Made by a program: the position numbers and the translations under genes. Below are positions 9,487 through 11,372 of a stretch of DNA of 11,372 bases, one piece after another. The stretch covers positions 1-11,372 of the forward strand of contig JALOAS010000096.1 of NCBI GenBank assembly GCA_023228705.1, written 5' to 3'. Under the pieces are notes generated by a model that saw nothing but the letters and a program-made list of their open reading frames with translations, was not told where the DNA came from and searched no databases. Every line of letters starts with the position of its first letter. The first letter of the stretch is position 1. The DNA is from Ottowia sp. Lineage in GTDB: Bacteria > Pseudomonadota > Gammaproteobacteria > Burkholderiales > Burkholderiaceae_C.

Positions 9487-9786
9487 TTACAGGGCGTAAT
9501 ACGGTACGTTGCCGGAAACCGGCATGTCGCCGGTTTGCACGGCGTGAATGCGCGCTGGCGCCGCAATCGCGGGACGGACCGCGACGGCGCTCATTTCACC
9601 GGCTGCCGGCCGCTGCGCCGCAGCCTCTGCCTCGACCGCCGCACGCGTCAGCGTGCTGCTGCTCGCCGCCTGCCCGTCAAAGAATGGTGCCTCGCCGGCC
9701 GACGGTTGCAGCGACGCGGCCATGGCCGTGCCGGAAATCAGCAGCGCCGCGGCGGCGCTCGCGATGATGGTGTGGATCCTGGACAT
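9487..9786 (-). CDS. Small secreted protein, DUF4148-like
   Basis: A 99-aa exported protein of unknown function. Residues 1-23 (MSRIHTIIASAAAALLISGTAMA) are a Sec signal peptide with a likely cut after AMA. The mature part contains GEAPFFDG and then SSTLTRAAVEAEAAAQRPAAGE (about 43-64), which resembles the LTRAQVxAEL pattern of DUF4148 proteins common in Burkholderiales; that assignment is from memory. The rest is Ala/Pro/Val-rich and ends in NVPYYAL; no cysteines or catalytic motif are seen. The start at 9786 is preferred because GGGAG (9794-9798) lies 7 nt upstream of it. The in-frame ATG at 9792 is only 1 nt from that site but would give an MK- start more usual for a signal peptide. The gene stands alone, with a strong terminator just downstream and about 500 bp of non-coding DNA upstream. 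Confidence 0.82.
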   Translation of the reverse strand: MSRIHTIIASAAAALLISGTAMAASLQPSAGEAPFFDGQAASSSTLTRAAVEAEAAAQRPAAGEMSAVAVRPAIAAPARIHAVQTGDMPVSGNVPYYAL

Positions 9787-10291
9787 TTTCATACTCCCAA
9801 ACGTAACGTACACATCCTGGCAAATGCCTGTTGCCCTTGCCGGGAACCCGAAAGCCATCGGTGACGGCCTTCTGTGGCATTGGATGGCGGCGGCGCCCAG
9901 TTCGTTACCCGTGGGTTCTGGCCGCCGGGGAACCATGCTCTTTCCATTCTGGAATCAATCACCGGAACACGTGCGCGAGGTTGCGGGTTCAGGCTGGCCG
10001 CATCACCCGTGTTTCAACCTAGATTCCGCAAGATCTGCCCGCAAACCGGCCTGCGCCGTCGCCAGAAAAGGGCCGTCCCGCTGCTTCGGTGATGGATGCA
10101 AGCCGCCACCCTTCCGGCTCGGTGGCGGTTGAAGGCGGCTTCATCAAGAGCCACGGAACGCCCAGCCTGCAGCGATGCAGCCGGCTGGAAGACATGAAAA
10201 AAGCCAGCGCCATCGGCAGATGCCTGGCTGGCTGTTGAACGCCGCTGCTGCGCATCCGGCACGTGTGCAACGGGCGCGGCCGCGGCCTGGC
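9787..10291. other. Non-coding stretch of about 500 bp between the DUF4148-like and BON genes
   Basis: No open frame here has a credible start, ribosome site or recognisable protein. Apart from the BON-gene terminator (10197-10233), the right part holds several inverted repeats: GCCGCCACC/GGTGGCGGT-type arms at 10101-10110 and 10121-10130 (9 of 10 pairs plus a G-U), GAAG/CTTC at 10131-10142, and CTGCA-GCGA-TGCAG at about 10167-10180. The left part presumably carries the promoter of the small secreted-protein gene. TTGCCA is visible at about 30 nt before that gene's start, but no matching -10 was found. Confidence 0.5.
10197..10233 (-). terminator. Intrinsic terminator after the BON-domain gene
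   Basis: On the minus strand AGCCAGC / GCTGGCT arms (10227-10233 and 10202-10208) enclose an imperfectly paired interior including GGCA/TGCC, followed by six T residues. It lies about 59 bp after the BON-gene stop codon. Confidence 0.75.
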
Positions 10292-10861
10292 CTACCTGGT
10301 CTTGTGATCGGATATCTTCACGTCCTTGACGCCATCCAGGTCCTTCGTGACCTGCTTGACCTTTTTCAGGTCCTTGCCAGACAGGTCTCCCCTGATCGTG
10401 ACAACGCCGTCCCGGGTCTCGACGGTGACCTCCTCGCTCTTGATGCCTTCGGATTCAAGCGCCTCCTTCACCTGCCGGGTGATGCTCTGGTCTTCCGGGC
10501 TGCCGCTGCCGTCAGACGCCGTGTCGGCGGTGCTTGGCGTGCCCGAGCTGGCCGCGCTGCCGGACATCTGGCCAGCGGACTTGCCCGAGCCATACGCCCC
10601 GTCTCCCGACGACCCCGGCAGGCCGCTGCTGGACATGCCCGTCGCGCCCTTGCCAGCCGTGCCCGAAGACTGGTTTGTCGATTTTCCATCGCGCGTCTGG
10701 CCTGCCTGACTTGCATTGCTGTCCGGCTTGGCCTGGTCCGCAGGTGCGCCCGAGGCATCGCTGCTGCCGGGCGAAGACTGCGCCATGGCCGTACCGTAGC
10801 CCAAGCCCAGCGCGGCGGCCAGGCTGACGACGAGGACAGAGTGTGAAAATTTGGCTGTCAT
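10292..10861 (-). CDS. Secreted BON-domain protein with long Ser/Gly-rich linker
   Basis: A 189-aa exported protein of unknown precise role. Residues 1-27 form a Sec signal peptide (cut likely after AMA). Residues 28 to about 122 are a low-complexity Ser/Gly/Ala/Asp region with no predicted fold. Residues 126 to about 184 form one BON domain: SITRQVKEALESEGIKSEEVTVETRDGVVTIRG..., with the typical central glycine-containing strand and the DLDGVKDVKI end. BON domains (as in OsmY and secretins) are thought to bind phospholipid or envelope components, and many BON proteins are stress-induced. There is no second BON domain and no lipobox cysteine. The start is the ATG at 10861, with AGGGGA (10867-10872) 5 nt upstream. 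It is a single gene with its own terminator. A role in the envelope or osmotic stress is inference from the family only. Confidence 0.88.
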   Translation of the reverse strand: MTAKFSHSVLVVSLAAALGLGYGTAMAQSSPGSSDASGAPADQAKPDSNASQAGQTRDGKSTNQSSGTAGKGATGMSSSGLPGSSGDGAYGSGKSAGQMSGSAASSGTPSTADTASDGSGSPEDQSITRQVKEALESEGIKSEEVTVETRDGVVTIRGDLSGKDLKKVKQVTKDLDGVKDVKISDHKTR

Positions 10862-11260
10862 GACAGTCCCCTGGGTGGTTGAAACGAGCCTTCATTTTCC
10901 GCGCATTGCCGCAGGCCAGCCGTAGGACAACGCCGAAGCCTCGGGTCGTCGAATGCCTGAACCGCCCTATCAGCCACGATTCGCCGCTGCCTGTGCGCCG
11001 CCTGCTTTCAGGTCACGTTCTGCGCTGGTCCGTGATCTCTGCGGTGCGCCGTTCAGCGGCGCATCAGCGTCAGGACCTGCTGCAGCACAGACGTCATCTG
11101 CGCGGCGTTCTTGCCACGGTCTGGGCGCGGCCGCGAATTCCGGGCAATGCAACCCGGGGCCGGCCTGCCAGTCCGGGCAATGCAACCCGGGGCCGGCCTG
11201 CCAGGCAAGTGCCGGAGCTCTGGCATATGCTTGCAGGCATGACAAGCAACGCAGTCAGCC
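10862..11260. other. Intergenic stretch of about 400 bp between divergent BON and glk genes
   Basis: It must contain the promoters of both divergent genes, but no convincing sigma70 pair is seen for either. It holds the 33-bp tandem duplication (listed separately). It also holds a short minus-strand run, about 11053-11121, that reads DRGKNAAQMTSVLQQVLTLMRR-stop with codon use like the real genes here and may be the leftover end of a lost gene. Longer open frames across the stretch on both strands lack start signals and family features and look like GC-rich shadows. Confidence 0.5.
11139..11204. repeat. Perfect 33-bp tandem duplication upstream of glk
   Basis: Two identical 33-bp units, 11139-11171 and 11172-11204, lie head to tail. 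Each contains the inverted repeat CCGGG-CAATGCAA-CCCGG (in the first copy 11140-11157) followed by the palindrome GGCCGGCC (11158-11165). Similarity stops at both outer edges, so this is exactly two copies. The unit length is 11 codons, but no convincing gene spans it. It ends 56 bp before the glk start. Confidence 0.95.
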
Positions 11261-11372
11261 ATGACGCAATGGGCTCTCATCGGTGACATCGGCGGCACGC
11301 ACGCGCGTTTTGCGCTCACTGACCTGGCCGCAGCCGAGCCACGGTTCGAGCACGAACGGACGCTGGACGACG
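11261..11372 (+). CDS. glk: Glucokinase, N-terminal part
   Basis: Phosphorylates glucose with ATP to glucose-6-phosphate in the cytoplasm. Only the first 37 codons are present; the gene runs off the right edge. The visible protein is MTQWALIGDIGGTHARFALTDLAA..., whose IGDIGGTHARFAL segment (residues 7-19) matches the N-terminal phosphate-binding motif of bacterial Glk (usually GDIGGTNARxAL; here His replaces Asn). The ATG at 11261 is the only credible start, since an in-frame stop lies 21 bp upstream and the motif begins at the expected distance. No strong Shine-Dalgarno is seen. It is divergent from the BON-domain gene and is the only plus-strand gene in the window. Another ROK/ASKHA sugar kinase is possible, but the motif spacing favours Glk. 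Confidence 0.85.
   Translation, partial: MTQWALIGDIGGTHARFALTDLAAAEPRFEHERTLDD

Noticed and set aside
11221..11235. Sigma54-like sequence TGGCAT...TTGCA before glk
   Set aside because: The GG and GC dinucleotides are separated by 9 nt instead of the required 10, so the geometry is wrong for sigma54.
10953..11264. Plus-strand open frame containing a Cys-rich repeat (CNPGPACQSGQ twice)
   Set aside because: The repeated peptide comes only from the 33-bp DNA duplication, which is open in several frames on both strands. There is no ribosome site or signal peptide, and the rest looks random.

Overview
The window is GC-rich chromosomal DNA, most likely from a betaproteobacterium of the Alcaligenaceae (Bordetella/Achromobacter-like) group. 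The N-terminus of the 2-oxoglutarate dehydrogenase E1 (SETNPAYEAYRGNSYLF...) resembles versions I recall from that family. A small secreted DUF4148-like protein and an expanded-type periplasmic binding-protein ABC system also fit. No search was run, so the taxonomic call is an inference. Every gene is on the minus strand except a partial glucokinase gene at the right edge.

Layout from right to left, in the direction of minus-strand transcription. At 11261 onward the first 37 codons of glucokinase (glk) run off the right edge on the plus strand. A non-coding stretch of about 400 bp, which includes a perfect 33-bp tandem duplication, separates it from a secreted Ser/Gly-rich BON-domain protein (10292-10861). 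That gene ends at an intrinsic terminator. A second non-coding stretch of about 500 bp precedes a small secreted DUF4148-like protein (9487-9786), which also ends at a clear terminator. Next comes a three-gene ABC importer operon: Tat-exported binding protein (8201-9226), ATPase (7032-8123) and a fused two-domain permease (5349-7019). It is of the ferric-iron/aminoethylphosphonate-like class, but its substrate is unresolved. It is followed by prpE, propionyl-CoA synthetase (3274-5190), with its own putative promoter region, then odhA (235-3111) and the first 51 codons of odhB (1-153).

Functionally the left half is central carbon metabolism: PrpE activates propionate to propionyl-CoA, and OdhA/OdhB convert 2-oxoglutarate to succinyl-CoA in the TCA cycle. 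The middle is nutrient import. The right third holds two small exported proteins of unknown role and the start of glucose phosphorylation.

I see no CRISPR array, tRNA, rRNA, insertion sequence or obvious mobile element, and no convincing new multi-gene system. The parts worth a second look are in the non-coding DNA: repeats and palindromes upstream of prpE, a sigma54-like element upstream of odhA, a tandem repeat upstream of glk, and the importer whose binding protein lacks the usual iron-binding tyrosine pair.
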